Source: G963708325 sp963708325
GTDB lineage: Bacteria > Actinomycetota > Thermoleophilia > Solirubrobacterales > 70-9
Length of the DNA stretch: 64,000 nucleotides
Assembly: GCA_963708325.1 (NCBI GenBank)
Contig: OY970203.1
Location: 2,232,001 to 2,296,000, forward strand
Direction of reading: 5' to 3'
Positions within the stretch are counted from its first letter, which is position 1; each line of letters starts with the position of its first letter. This document shows, piece by piece, positions 14,564-23,428 of this stretch. The notes under the pieces were generated by a model, which made no database searches, had not been told where the DNA came from, and saw only the letters and a program-made list of their open reading frames with translations. The position numbers and the translations under genes were made by a program.

Positions 14564-16543
14564 TCAGATCATCTCCATCGCGATCGTGCCGTGGGCGTCG
14601 ACCGAGACGGCCCACCCGTCCGGGACGACCACGGTCGCCTCGGGCAGCTCGAACATGCACGGGCCCTGGCGCCGGGTCCCCGCCTCCGGCTCGCCGCGGA
14701 GGACGCCGGCCTTCACCCACTCGCCGCCGAAGCGGGCCCGGCGCGAGCCCTCGCTCCGCAGCGCTCCCGCCTGGGCGGGGGCGAGCGCCGGCTCGGAGCC
14801 GGGGACGACCATCCCCAGGCAGATGCCGACCAGCTCGACCTCGGCGTCGGGGTCGCGGTAGCCGTAGCGCTCCTCGTGGGCCGCGGCGAAGCGCTCCCCG
14901 AGCTCGGCGGGGTCGGGCCGCGCCGGCCCCGCGATCCCCAGCTCGAACGCCTGGCCCCGGTAGCGCATCTCGTAGGTGACCTCGGGCTCCGCGCCCCGGA
15001 GGCCCGCTCCCGCTTTTCGCCGCAGCGCCGCCACCTCTTCCGCGACGCGCTCGGCGGTCAGCTCGGCGCCGCTGAGCAGCACGGTGCGGGCGGTGTCGCG
15101 GCGGCGCTCCGATGCGATCAGCCCGAGCGCGGACAGCACCCCGCTGGCGCGCGGGCAGAGGACGCGGGAGACCCCCAGCTCCGCGGCGATCGCCGCGGCG
15201 TGCATCGGGCCGGCGCCGCCGAAGGGCATCAGCGCGAACCGGCGCGGGTCGATCCCGCGCTCCACCGTGACCACGCGCAGGGCGCGCACCATCTCCTGGT
15301 TGACCACGCGGATCATCCCCTCGGCGGTCTCCACCGGGTCGAGGCCGAGGCTCGCCCCGAGCCGGTCGATCGCGGCGCGAGCCGCCTGGGCGTCGAGCGC
15401 GACGTCGCCGGCGAGACGGGAGTCGGCGGCGAGGTAGCCGAGCAGCAGGTTGGCGTCGGTGACCGTCGGCTCCTCGCCGCCGCGCCCGTAGCAGGCCGGG
15501 CCCGGGTCCGCCCCGGCCGAGCGCGGCCCGACGCACAGCGCGCCGCCCGGGTCCCGCCAGCCGATCGAGCCGCCGCCGGCTCCGACCGTGTGCACGTCGA
15601 CCATCGGCAGCTGCAGCACGCGCCCGCCGATCTCCCGCGAGTCGGTGCGGCGCACGCGTCCCTCTTCGACGACGCAGACGTCGCACGAAGTGCCGCCCAT
15701 GTCGAAGCCGAGCGCGTTGCCGTCGCCCGAGGCGCGGGCCAGCACGCCCGCGCCCACGGCGCCCCCGGCGGGGCCCGACAGGACGCTCCAGGCGCCGGCG
15801 CGGGCCGCCTCGGCCGCCGGGGCCACTCCACCCGACGACTGCATCACCAGCGGCTCGACGAGACCGCGCTTCGAGCAGGCCTCGGCAAGGTTCGCCAGGT
15901 AGCGCCCGAGCAGGGGGGACAGGTAGGCGTCGATCACCGCCGTCGAGCAGCGCTCGTACTCGCGGAACTCGGCCAGCACCTCGTGCGATGCCGAGACGTG
16001 GACGCCGGGGAGCTCGGCGCGGAGCCGTGCCGCAACCGCGGCCTCGTGCGCCGGATCGCGGTAGGCGAACAGCAGGCAGACCGCAACGGACCCGGCGCCG
16101 GCGGCGCGGATGCCCTCCATCGCGGTGGTCACCGAATCGGGGTCGAGCGGCTTCACGACGCCGTCCGGCCCGACGCGCTCGGCGACGGGGAAGCGGAGCC
16201 GCGGCGCGATCAGGGGCTTCGGCTTGGGCCGGCACAGCCTGTACAGATGGGGCCGGTTCTGGCGGGCGACGTCGAGCAGGTCGGTGAACCCCTCGGTGGC
16301 TACCAGAGCCGTGCGGGCGCCGCGCTCCTCGAGCAGGGCGTTGGTGCCCACCGTCATCCCGTGGGCGAACACGTCCACGTCGCCGTGGCCCGCGCCGGCG
16401 TCGTCGAGCACGCGCTCCACGGCGGCGATCACGGCGCGCGACTGGTCCGCGGGCGTGGACGGCACCTTCGCCGTATGCAGGCTGCGACCGTCGGTGAGGA
16501 CGGCGTCGGTGAAGGTCCCGCCCACGTCGACGCCCAGGAGCAC
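14564..16543 (-). CDS. Hydantoinase A / oxoprolinase subunit A family
   Basis: A 659-residue HyuA-family ATPase subunit. The N-terminus LLGVDVGGTFTDAVL is the actin-like phosphate-binding loop of the family; GMTVGTNALLEERGART and LALGVDMGGTS-like GFDMGGTSCDVCVV (the second phosphate loop) follow, and MPFGGAGPMHA is the usual late signature. It forms a complex with the B subunit encoded downstream to open a cyclic amide or carboxylate with ATP. The GTG at 16543 lies 6 nt after a TAGCGT -10-like hexamer and starts directly at the family's first strand, supporting this start. First gene of a hyuA-hyuB-hydrolase transcript. Confidence 0.9.
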   Translation of the reverse strand: MLLGVDVGGTFTDAVLTDGRSLHTAKVPSTPADQSRAVIAAVERVLDDAGAGHGDVDVFAHGMTVGTNALLEERGARTALVATEGFTDLLDVARQNRPHLYRLCRPKPKPLIAPRLRFPVAERVGPDGVVKPLDPDSVTTAMEGIRAAGAGSVAVCLLFAYRDPAHEAAVAARLRAELPGVHVSASHEVLAEFREYERCSTAVIDAYLSPLLGRYLANLAEACSKRGLVEPLVMQSSGGVAPAAEAARAGAWSVLSGPAGGAVGAGVLARASGDGNALGFDMGGTSCDVCVVEEGRVRRTDSREIGGRVLQLPMVDVHTVGAGGGSIGWRDPGGALCVGPRSAGADPGPACYGRGGEEPTVTDANLLLGYLAADSRLAGDVALDAQAARAAIDRLGASLGLDPVETAEGMIRVVNQEMVRALRVVTVERGIDPRRFALMPFGGAGPMHAAAIAAELGVSRVLCPRASGVLSALGLIASERRRDTARTVLLSGAELTAERVAEEVAALRRKAGAGLRGAEPEVTYEMRYRGQAFELGIAGPARPDPAELGERFAAAHEERYGYRDPDAEVELVGICLGMVVPGSEPALAPAQAGALRSEGSRRARFGGEWVKAGVLRGEPEAGTRRQGPCMFELPEATVVVPDGWAVSVDAHGTIAMEMI

Positions 16544-16549
16544 CGCCCG

Positions 16550-16555
16550 ACGCTA
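16550..16555 (-). promoter_or_regulatory. -10 element of the hydantoinase operon
   Basis: TAGCGT on the minus strand ends 6 nt before the GTG of the hydantoinase A gene, a leaderless arrangement. Confidence 0.45.
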
Positions 16556-16650
16556 ACAGGGACGCCTTCGCCGGACGCATGCGGGCACGGTCGAGGCCCC
16601 GCACCCGCGAGGGTGGGGGCCATCCCGCGCCGCACTCGGCGGCTTGCCGC

Positions 16651-17112
16651 CTAGGCTGCTGCGCCTGCCGGCTCGAGCTCCCGCAGGGACTCTTCGAAAT
16701 CCTCGAAGGCCTCCTCCAGGTGCTTGTGAGACGGGCAGTAGTCCCTGCCCGGCAGCGGCTGCCGCTGGCAGGCCGTGCCCTTGCGCGTGCTCGCCCGGCA
16801 GTTGGCCGGCTGGCCGTCGATGCCGACGCCCTCCAGCTCGAGCTGCACGATGAACTCGACCGCGAGCCTGATGTTCCGATCGATCACCCTGTAGACGAGG
16901 TGCTGATCGGATATCGGGAAGTAGACGCGAACGTCGTTGAACAGCGTTCGCGCCGGCTTCGCGAAGTAGCGGCGGTCGTAGGCGAGGCGGCGAATCGTCG
17001 CCTCGCAGGCATCCAGCACCTTCTGGCGGTTGCTGACCGTGGAGCCCCCGTACGGGTCCTCCGTGATCCGCGGCGCCAATTCTCGATAGATCGAGCGGCT
17101 GAAGTGGTACAT
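16651..17112 (-). CDS. Unknown protein with C-terminal Cys/His zinc motif
   Basis: I do not recognise this 153-residue protein. The N-terminal part (MYHFSRSIYRELAPRI) and the middle are mostly helical and contain a conserved-looking stretch RRLAYDRRYFAKPARTLFNDVRVYFP. Near the end lies a compact C-x6-G-x2-C-x6-G-x2-Y-C-x2-H arrangement (NCRASTRKGTACQRQ then RDYCPSHK), a likely single zinc site, followed by an acidic helix (LEEAFEDFEESLRELE). The ATG at 17112 follows GAGGAG immediately; longer in-frame starts exist up to 17226 but would run into the AT-rich promoter-like region. A DNA- or RNA-binding regulator would fit, as an inference only. It stands alone between hyuA and nadB. Confidence 0.6.
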   Translation of the reverse strand: MYHFSRSIYRELAPRITEDPYGGSTVSNRQKVLDACEATIRRLAYDRRYFAKPARTLFNDVRVYFPISDQHLVYRVIDRNIRLAVEFIVQLELEGVGIDGQPANCRASTRKGTACQRQPLPGRDYCPSHKHLEEAFEDFEESLRELEPAGAAA

Positions 17113-17244
17113 CTCCTCAAACCCCCTGTCTCTTTCCCTTTCCCTGGGTAACCCCGTTCCCAGAGGGTCATTGCGGCACGAGTATCGCATCGGCGTGTGA
17201 AGCGCAATCCCCGTCACGTTAAGCACAAATTAAGAAAACTTGGT

Positions 17245-17260
17245 ATCGCTGGGTAGCGAT
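17245..17260 (-). terminator. Small hairpin with T-run after nadB
   Basis: ATCGCT and AGCGAT flank a 4-base loop 10 bases after the nadB stop; downstream on the minus strand comes a T-rich stretch (GTTTTCTTAATTTG). ACTTGGTA occurs as a direct repeat on both sides (17238-17245, 17262-17269). It could end nadB transcription, or be an operator for the next gene. Confidence 0.4.
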
Positions 17261-17270
17261 TACTTGGTAG

Positions 17271-18722
17271 TCAGTCCCAGCGCTCGGGCCTGAGCACGCC
17301 ACCGGCGCCGTAGACGAGGTGGACGCCGTCGAGGCCGGGGTCCGAGCGGGGCGCGTCAAGGCGGCGGTGGGCGCCGCGGGACTCGCGCCGCGCCAGCGCG
17401 CACTCGGCGATCGCCCGGGCCAGCGGATAAGGGTCGCGACGCAGAAGCTGGAGCCGGGCGGGGTCGCGAACCGGCCCGGCGTCGTCCCACATCGCCGCGC
17501 GCGTCGGCTCCCCGGGGGGTTCGAAGCGATGCTCCGGCAGCGGCGCGCCGGGATCGGGAGGCCCCTCGTTCAGGGCCGCCTCGGCGGCGCGGCGGCCGAA
17601 GACGAAGCACTCGCTGAGCGAGTTGGAGGCAAGGCGATTGGCACCGTGCACCCCGGTGCAGGCGCATTCGCCGATCGCGTAGAGCGCGGCAAGCGAGCTT
17701 CGTCCGCGCAGGTCGGTTGCGACCCCGCCGATCAGGTAGTGGGCCGCGGGGGCCACCGGGACCGGGCTGGCTGCCGGGTCGTAGCCGGCGTTGCGAAGGG
17801 CGGCGAAGACGTTCGGGAACGCCTCCGCCGAGAGCGTCCGCATGTCGAGGGACACGTGGTCGGATTCCTCCGCTCCCATGTGGTCGAGGATCGCCGCGGT
17901 GACGGCGTCGCGGGGGGCGAGCTCGTCGGTGAAGCGCCGGCCCGCGGCATCGAGCAGGACCGCGCCTTCGCCGCGGACCGCCTCGGTGATCAGCGTGCCG
18001 TCGCGGGGGTTGCCCGGCGCCGCCAGCGCGGTGGGGTGGAACTGGCAGAACTCGAGGTCGGCGAGGTCCGCGCCGGCGAGGTGGGCGAGGACGGGGCCGG
18101 CGCCGATCGCGCCCCACGGGTTGGTGGTGCGGCTCCACAGGGCGGCGCCGCCCCCGGTGGCGAGCACGGTCGCCCGGGCCGCGATCGCCCCCGAGTCGGT
18201 GACGACGCCGTGGCAGCGGCCGCCGTCGCTCCACAGGGCGACAGCCGAGGCGTTCTCGCGCACGTCGATGCCGGGGTTCGCCGCGGCGAGCTCGGTCAGC
18301 CGGGCGGTGATGAACTGCCCGGTGCGGCTGCCGCCTGCATGAACGATGCGGCGTCGCGAGTGCCCCCCCTCGAGCGCCACCGCCGGCCCTCCGTCCGTCT
18401 CGACGTCGAAGGCGACTCCGCGCCGGCGAAGCTCCTCCACGGCGGCCGGGACCTCGCTCACGAGCACCTCGACGGCGGAGGGGCGGCAGGCGCGGCGCCC
18501 GGCCGCGAGCGTGTCCTCGGCATGCTGCTCGGGCGAGTCGTCGGCGGCGAGCGCGGCCGCCAGTCCCCCCTGGGCCCAGAAGCTCGCGCTCTCCGAGAGA
18601 GGCTTTCGGGAGATCAGGCACACGTCCGCGCCTGCCTCCGCCGCCACCAGGGCGGCATGGAGGCCGGCTGCGCCGGCGCCGACGACGATCAGGTCACGGG
18701 TGGAGGCGGGGTCCGGGTTCAA
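17271..18722 (-). CDS. nadB: L-aspartate oxidase
   Basis: A 483-residue FAD enzyme that oxidises L-aspartate to iminoaspartate, the first step of de novo NAD synthesis. The FAD-binding loop VVGAGAAGLHAAL is at about 12-24, followed by SASFWAQGGLAAAL, HSRRRIVHAGG with the substrate-binding His/Arg, LATGGGAALW, FCQFHPTAL and the late GVHGANRLASNSLSE, all diagnostic of NadB. It is shorter than the usual 510-540 residues, because the C-terminal helical domain is trimmed. No nadA or nadC is adjacent. It starts with TTG, 9 nt after a -10 that overlaps the one used by the divergent deacetylase-like gene. Confidence 0.9.
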   Translation of the reverse strand: MNPDPASTRDLIVVGAGAAGLHAALVAAEAGADVCLISRKPLSESASFWAQGGLAAALAADDSPEQHAEDTLAAGRRACRPSAVEVLVSEVPAAVEELRRRGVAFDVETDGGPAVALEGGHSRRRIVHAGGSRTGQFITARLTELAAANPGIDVRENASAVALWSDGGRCHGVVTDSGAIAARATVLATGGGAALWSRTTNPWGAIGAGPVLAHLAGADLADLEFCQFHPTALAAPGNPRDGTLITEAVRGEGAVLLDAAGRRFTDELAPRDAVTAAILDHMGAEESDHVSLDMRTLSAEAFPNVFAALRNAGYDPAASPVPVAPAAHYLIGGVATDLRGRSSLAALYAIGECACTGVHGANRLASNSLSECFVFGRRAAEAALNEGPPDPGAPLPEHRFEPPGEPTRAAMWDDAGPVRDPARLQLLRRDPYPLARAIAECALARRESRGAHRRLDAPRSDPGLDGVHLVYGAGGVLRPERWD

Positions 18723-18730
18723 CCCGCCGG

Positions 18731-18737
18731 TACGGTA
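18731..18737. promoter_or_regulatory. Overlapping divergent -10 elements of nadB and the deacetylase gene
   Basis: TACGGTA reads as TACGGT on the plus strand (6 nt before the GTG at 18743) and TACCGT on the minus strand (9 nt before the TTG at 18722). The whole intergenic gap is 20 bp, so both mRNAs would be leaderless and the two -35 regions would lie inside the opposite coding sequences. Confidence 0.55.
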
Positions 18738-18742
18738 GCTGC

Positions 18743-19744
18743 GTGGGGCTCTACGTCAGCCATCCCTCGTCATTGGGGCACGACACCGGCGGCCACCCGG
18801 AATCCGCCGACCGCCTGCGCGCGATCGAAGCGGCGCTGGAGGGCGCGGGCTGGCCGGGCCTGGAGCGGATGGAGGCACCGGCGGCGACACGGGAGCAGCT
18901 CCTGCGGGTGCACAGCGGCGGGCACGTGGACGCGATCGCGGCGCTGTCCGCCCGCGGCGGCGGGATGGTCGACCTCGACACGGTCGCCAGCGCCGGCTCC
19001 TACGAGGCGGCTCTCCACGCCGCCGGCGGCGCGGCCGCGGCGGCGGAGAGGCTGCTCGCGAACGGCGCCGGCTTCGCCTTCTGCGCGCTGCGGCCGCCCG
19101 GCCATCACGCGGAGCGTGACCGCGCGATGGGCTTCTGCCTCTTCAACAACGTCGCCGTCGCCGCCGCCCACGCGATCTCCGAGCTGGGTGCCGAGCGCGT
19201 GCTCGTCTGCGACTGGGACGTGCACCACGGCAACGGCACGGAGGCGATCTTCCTCGAGTCGGACCAGGTGCTGTACGCGAGCATCCACCAGGACCCCCTC
19301 TATCCCGGCACGGGCGGGCTCGCGGACGTCGGCAGCGGCAAGGGAGAGGGGTTCACCGTCAACCTGCCGGTGGCGGCGGGCTCCGGGCGCGACCAGTACA
19401 TGGCGCTCGTCGAGCACGTGGTCGTGCCGGTCGCGCGGCGCTTCGATCCCGACCTGGTCGCGATCTCGGCCGGATACGACGCCCACGCCGTCGATCCGCT
19501 CGCGTCCTGCCGGCTGAGCGCGGCGGACTACGGCGAGATGTCGGCCGCCCTGCGCGACTGCGCCGCCGTCGCGGGGGCGCCGGTGCTGGTCTGCCTCGAG
19601 GGTGGCTACGCCCTCGAGGCCCTCGCCGAGTCGGTGCTCGCAACGGTGCGCGCGCTCGCCGGGGAGGGCACGGCGGGTGAGGCCCCGATCGCGCCGGCGC
19701 TGCCCCACCGCCGGCGGCTCTCTCCCTACTGGGACCTCGACTAG
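18743..19744 (+). CDS. Histone-deacetylase-family (AcuC/HDAC-like) deacetylase
   Basis: A 333-residue zinc amidohydrolase of the arginase/deacetylase superfamily. Catalytic landmarks are complete: RPPGHHAERDRAMGFC with the H121-H122 pair, VCDWDVHHGNGT with zinc ligands D159 and H161, and SAGYDAH with the third zinc Asp. Bacterial members remove acetyl groups from polyamines, acetyl-CoA synthetase lysines or other acyl-amines; the substrate is not evident. The divergent pairing with nadB is suggestive of NAD/acyl metabolism but proves nothing. The stop codon TAG interlocks with that of the convergent gene (CTAG). Confidence 0.88.
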   Translation: MGLYVSHPSSLGHDTGGHPESADRLRAIEAALEGAGWPGLERMEAPAATREQLLRVHSGGHVDAIAALSARGGGMVDLDTVASAGSYEAALHAAGGAAAAAERLLANGAGFAFCALRPPGHHAERDRAMGFCLFNNVAVAAAHAISELGAERVLVCDWDVHHGNGTEAIFLESDQVLYASIHQDPLYPGTGGLADVGSGKGEGFTVNLPVAAGSGRDQYMALVEHVVVPVARRFDPDLVAISAGYDAHAVDPLASCRLSAADYGEMSAALRDCAAVAGAPVLVCLEGGYALEALAESVLATVRALAGEGTAGEAPIAPALPHRRRLSPYWDLD

Positions 19745-20022
19745 CGGCTCCGGCCGCCGGCCGGACCGCTGCCCGCCGAACCGCCGGGTTGCTTGCCGCC
19801 GGGGGACTCGATCGCGTGGCGCGAGTCCGACTTGAGCCCCTCGTAGGAGATCGCGAAGATCGCCGCGGCCAGCGCGATCACCGCGACGGCGACGACGACC
19901 GGCGCGATCCACGGCGACCGCCGCGGCTCGGCGCGCCGGCCGCCGCATTCGAGGCAGTACTCCTGGTCGGATGTCAGCACTGCGCCGCAGCGCTCGCACG
20001 ACGCCCGCGGCGCGGCGGTCAA
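19741..20022 (-). CDS. Small zinc-ribbon membrane protein
   Basis: A 93-residue protein with an N-terminal zinc ribbon (C-x2-C in CERCG, C-x2-C in CLECGG), one membrane helix (WIAPVVVAVAVIALAAAIFAI) and a Gly/Ser/Pro-rich outer tail. Its ATG overlaps the stop of the preceding gene (ATGA) and it ends the coiled-coil operon. The ribbon should be cytoplasmic and could tether the coiled-coil products, or DNA, to the membrane; that is speculation. No family name is evident. Confidence 0.7.
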   Translation of the reverse strand: MTAAPRASCERCGAVLTSDQEYCLECGGRRAEPRRSPWIAPVVVAVAVIALAAAIFAISYEGLKSDSRHAIESPGGKQPGGSAGSGPAGGRSR

Positions 20023-20354
20023 CTGTCGGCGCGGTCGGGCGCCGGCTCCCGCCGGGCGTCGTGCTCCGCCTCGGCGGCGGCGCGCGCCATGTCCTGCAGC
20101 TCGGCGACCGTCCGGTCCTCCTCGAGGCCGCGCTGGATCAGGCGGATCTCGTCGTCCACCGCTGCCAGCTCGGCCGCCCGCGACCAGAGCAGCCTGCTGT
20201 CGAAGCGCTCGTGGCGGTACATCTCCAGCGCCAGGCCTCCCAGGTCGCGCAGGCTGTCCTCCCGCGTCTCCTCGAGGCCGCGCAGGTGGCGGCGCATCAG
20301 CCCGCGCTCGCGCGCGCTCGGGCCTGAGTCGCGCTTTCCGAACAGCGGGCTCAC
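20019..20354 (-). CDS. Small helical protein sharing a module with the giant coiled-coil protein
   Basis: A 111-residue unrecognised protein. Residues 31-77 (REDSLRDLGGLALEMYR ... AAELAAVDDEIRLI) align without gaps to residues 56-97 of the 1,016-residue product encoded just upstream (DEGLRDLGVLILGMYR ... AAALTAIDDEIRVL). The shared pattern is L-R-D-L-G-x-L-x-L-x-M-Y-R, then about 15 residues, then A-x-D-D-E-I-R. The rest is charged and helical. Its start overlaps the stop of the large gene by 4 bases and its stop overlaps the zinc-ribbon gene, so the three are co-translated. A common binding partner or co-assembly through the module is a fair inference. Confidence 0.7.
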   Translation of the reverse strand: MSPLFGKRDSGPSARERGLMRRHLRGLEETREDSLRDLGGLALEMYRHERFDSRLLWSRAAELAAVDDEIRLIQRGLEEDRTVAELQDMARAAAEAEHDARREPAPDRADS

Positions 20355-23300
20355 GTCGTCAGCTTCCCCTTCAGCTCGGAGAGGAAGGCCTTGGGGAACC
20401 CGGGAACCGCGTCGAGGTCGTCGAGCGAATCGAAGCCGCCGAGGCGCTCCCGGTAGGCGAGCACGCGGTTCGACTGCGTTACCGACATCCGCAGCTCGCG
20501 CAGCTGCTCGAACGTCGCCGTATTGACGTCCACCAGCCCGGACGGGGCGGGCTCGGGTGCGGGCTCCGGCAGCGGCGGCTCCGGCTCGGGTGCGGGCTCC
20601 GGCTCGGGGGCGGGCTCGGGCTCGGCGGGAGGCTCGGGCGCCTCCTCCGGCTGCGGCGGCGGCTCCGGGGCCTCCTCCGGCTGCGGCGGAGGCGCGGGCT
20701 CCTCGGCGGTGGGCGGCTCGGGCTCGGGCTCGAACTCCGGCTCGGTCACCTCGACGTCCGCGCTGCGCGCCCGCTCCTCGGCGCCGGTCGCCCGTCCGGT
20801 GACCTCGCCGATCCGGCCCTCCGCCTCGCGGAAGCGCGCCTCGCGCACCTCCTCGGCCTGGGCCCGGGCATGCTCCTCTGCCTCGGCGGCGCGACTCTCC
20901 GCGGCGTCCGCGCGGGCCTCGGTCTCCTCTAGCCGGCGCCGCGCCGCAGAGAGCTCCATGGACGTCTCGTCAAGCTCGGCGCGAAGCTCCGCCTCGCGTT
21001 CGCGCAGGGCCGCCTCGGCGCTCGTCTCGGAATCGCGCCTGGCGGCGTCGAGCTGCTTCTGCAGCTCGCGCCGGTGTTCGCGCTGGAGCTTCTCCAGCTC
21101 CGCCGCCGACCGCTTATCCGCATCGGTTCGCGCGGCCGCCACGGCCTCGTCGCGGGCGCTCGTCATCTGCGCCCGCAGATCGCGCTCCACCTCGCGCTTG
21201 ATCGCCTTGGTCTGCCCGCGCAGCCATGAGGCCGCCGCCGCGCGAGCCGCCGCCTGCGCCTCGGTCCGAGCCGTCTCGGCGGACACGGCGCGCTCGTCCG
21301 CCTCGCCGGCGCGGCGCTCCAGCTCGGCGCTGCCCTGGCGGGCCTTCTCCAGCTCGGCCGTCAGCTCCGCCTCGCGGGCCTGGGCGCGCTCCTGCGCCTC
21401 GGTGCGTGCGGCATCGGCGGCCTCGCTCGCCCTGCGGTCCGCCTCGGCCTGGGCGTCCTGGATCTCGGCGCCGGCGCGGTCGAGCACCTCCTGGGCGCGG
21501 CGGTCGGCCGCGTCGCGCGCCGCGGTCAGCTCCTCGCGCTGGCGATCGAACTCCTCCTCCTGGGCCCGCAGCCGCGCCGTGGTCGCCTGTGCCGCCTCCT
21601 CGTGGGCGCGTTCGGTCGCCTCGCGGACCCGCTGCTCGGCCCGCTCGCGCAGCCGGTCCGTCTCCTCCACCAGCTGCTGCTCGGCCTGGCTGACGCGCTC
21701 GCCGGCGGCGTGGGCCCGTTCCTCGATCTCGGCCAGCCGCCTGTCCGCGGACTCGACGGCGCGCGCCTTCGCGTCGCGCTCGCGCTGCAGCTCCTCCTCG
21801 ACGGCTTGCAGCTCGGCGGCGAACCTCTCCTGGGCGGCGTTGCGAGCGGCGTCGACCTCCTCCTGCGTCCTCTGCGCCAGCTCGGCCCGGAGCTGCTCGA
21901 CCTGCTCGCGCGATCGCGCCCCGGCGTCTGACCGGGCCCGGTCCTCGATCTCCTGGCGAGTGGTCTCCGTGGACTCCAGCGCCCGCTCCTCGAACTCCCG
22001 CCGCAGCCGCTCCTCGGTCTCGGCCACGCGGGCGTCCGCTTCGCCGGCGAGTCGCTCCTCGGCTTCGCGGCGCGCCGCCTCGGCGGACTCCGCCAGCCGG
22101 TGGTCGATCTCCTCCTGCTCGAGCCGTTGCTGCTCGCGCAGCCGCTCGGTCTCCTCGCTCAGCCGCGCCTCCGCCTGCTCGCGAAGCTTGCGCTCGGTCT
22201 CGAGCTGCGAGCGCGCCGCATCGCTGGCGCCGCTCTGCGCCTCGCCGATCGCTCGGCGAGCCTCCTCGAGCTCGCGCCGGAGCTCGTCGCGCTCGGCGGT
22301 GAGGGTCTCCTCGCGCAGTCGCAGGTCGGCCAGCACGGCCGGGTCGGCCTCTCCGGCGGCCTCGGCGTCGCCGCGGGCCCGCTCCTCGGCGTCCCGGCGG
22401 ATCCGCTCCTCCTGCTCGCGCAGCCGCTCCTCGGCCTCGGCGCGGATCCTGGCCTCGACCTCGCGCTGCGACTCGGCGATCTCGTCGCGCACCTGGCGCT
22501 CCGCCTCGCGGCGCAGCGCCTTCGTCTGTCCTCGCAGCCACTCGGCGGCCGCCGCCCTCGCCTCCGTCGTGTCCTCCGCGGTGCCGGACTCCGCGGCCGC
22601 GGCCCGCCCCTCGGCGTCGGCGATCCGCTGCTCGGCGGCCTCCAGCTCGCGCGCCGCCCGCTCCTTCTCGCGCTCCAGGTCCTCCTCCAGGGCGAGAATC
22701 TCCGCCGTGGCCCGCTCCTCGGCGTCGAGGCGGGCCGCGTCGACGGCCTCCGCCAGTCGCGCTGCCGGAATCATCTCTGTCTCTGCCGGTGAATCTGGCA
22801 TCTGTCCCTCGGGAGCCGGTGCCTCGCCCGCCGCGGGCGCATCCGCAGCGCCGGCGGCGGTGCTGGAGTATCCCAACCGCGTACGCGCCTGTAGCTCCGC
22901 CCCGTCTAGCACCCGCTCGGCGGGCGGGCGCGCGGGGGGAGGCGGCGGCGGAGGCCCGGCGGTGGGAGCCTCCTCGGGTGGGGCCGGCTCCGGCTCGGGC
23001 TCGACCGCATCGGCGGTCGGCGGCTCGAGCGGGACCTCCTCGTACTCCTCCGGGGCCTCGGCCTCCTCGACCTCCTCGCCTTCCTCGACCTCCTCGACCG
23101 GACCCCCCTCGAGGACGCGGATCTCGTCGTCGATCGCCGTCAGCGCGGCGGCCTTCGCGCTGATCGCTTCCGTGTCCAGGTCGTCGTCCCGGTACATCCC
23201 CAGGATCAGCACGCCGAGATCGCGCAGGCCCTCGTCTCCACGTTCCCGCAGCGCCCGTAGCCGCCGGCGGCCGCCGCGGCGGCGCGGCGCTTGCGAGGGC

Positions 23301-23401
23301 GTCCGTCGCTCCTCCGTGGCCGGCGCGGCGGCGGTCGAGTCGAGGTCCTCGACCTCATTCTCGGCCGGCTCGCGTCTGAAGGGCCTTCGCATCGGCGCCA
23401 A
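20351..23401 (-). CDS. Giant coiled-coil protein with N-terminal module and C-terminal helix-hairpin-helix
   Basis: A 1,016-residue protein I cannot assign. Order: a basic N-terminus (to about 48), the LRDLG..MYR..DDEIR module (about 50-100) shared with the small downstream protein, a Pro/Glu linker (100-200), about 700 residues of nearly continuous Arg/Glu/Ala coiled coil, a second Pro/Glu linker with PEPEP and PPQPEEAPEP repeats (about 885-953), and a C-terminal helix-hairpin-helix (DVNTATFEQLREL ... AYRERLGGFDSLDDLDAVPG) of the ComEA/PulK type that should bind DNA. The segment AAxWLRGQTKA occurs twice, near 284-296 and 722-734, so the coil is internally duplicated. It recalls SMC-like or cytoskeletal scaffolds but has no ATPase. 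The ATG 9 bases later (MRRPFRREP) is an alternative start. It follows a glycosyltransferase gene by 27 bases. Confidence 0.75.
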   Translation of the reverse strand: MAPMRRPFRREPAENEVEDLDSTAAAPATEERRTPSQAPRRRGGRRRLRALRERGDEGLRDLGVLILGMYRDDDLDTEAISAKAAALTAIDDEIRVLEGGPVEEVEEGEEVEEAEAPEEYEEVPLEPPTADAVEPEPEPAPPEEAPTAGPPPPPPPARPPAERVLDGAELQARTRLGYSSTAAGAADAPAAGEAPAPEGQMPDSPAETEMIPAARLAEAVDAARLDAEERATAEILALEEDLEREKERAARELEAAEQRIADAEGRAAAAESGTAEDTTEARAAAAEWLRGQTKALRREAERQVRDEIAESQREVEARIRAEAEERLREQEERIRRDAEERARGDAEAAGEADPAVLADLRLREETLTAERDELRRELEEARRAIGEAQSGASDAARSQLETERKLREQAEARLSEETERLREQQRLEQEEIDHRLAESAEAARREAEERLAGEADARVAETEERLRREFEERALESTETTRQEIEDRARSDAGARSREQVEQLRAELAQRTQEEVDAARNAAQERFAAELQAVEEELQRERDAKARAVESADRRLAEIEERAHAAGERVSQAEQQLVEETDRLRERAEQRVREATERAHEEAAQATTARLRAQEEEFDRQREELTAARDAADRRAQEVLDRAGAEIQDAQAEADRRASEAADAARTEAQERAQAREAELTAELEKARQGSAELERRAGEADERAVSAETARTEAQAAARAAAASWLRGQTKAIKREVERDLRAQMTSARDEAVAAARTDADKRSAAELEKLQREHRRELQKQLDAARRDSETSAEAALREREAELRAELDETSMELSAARRRLEETEARADAAESRAAEAEEHARAQAEEVREARFREAEGRIGEVTGRATGAEERARSADVEVTEPEFEPEPEPPTAEEPAPPPQPEEAPEPPPQPEEAPEPPAEPEPAPEPEPAPEPEPPLPEPAPEPAPSGLVDVNTATFEQLRELRMSVTQSNRVLAYRERLGGFDSLDDLDAVPGFPKAFLSELKGKLTT

Positions 23402-23428
23402 GGTATCTCAGACGCTCGTCCGGAGCGA

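Noticed and set aside
12849..16654. Long plus-strand frames (670 and 687 codons) across the hydantoinase genes
   Set aside because: They are antisense to hyuA and hyuB, which carry diagnostic motifs; the antisense products match nothing recognisable.
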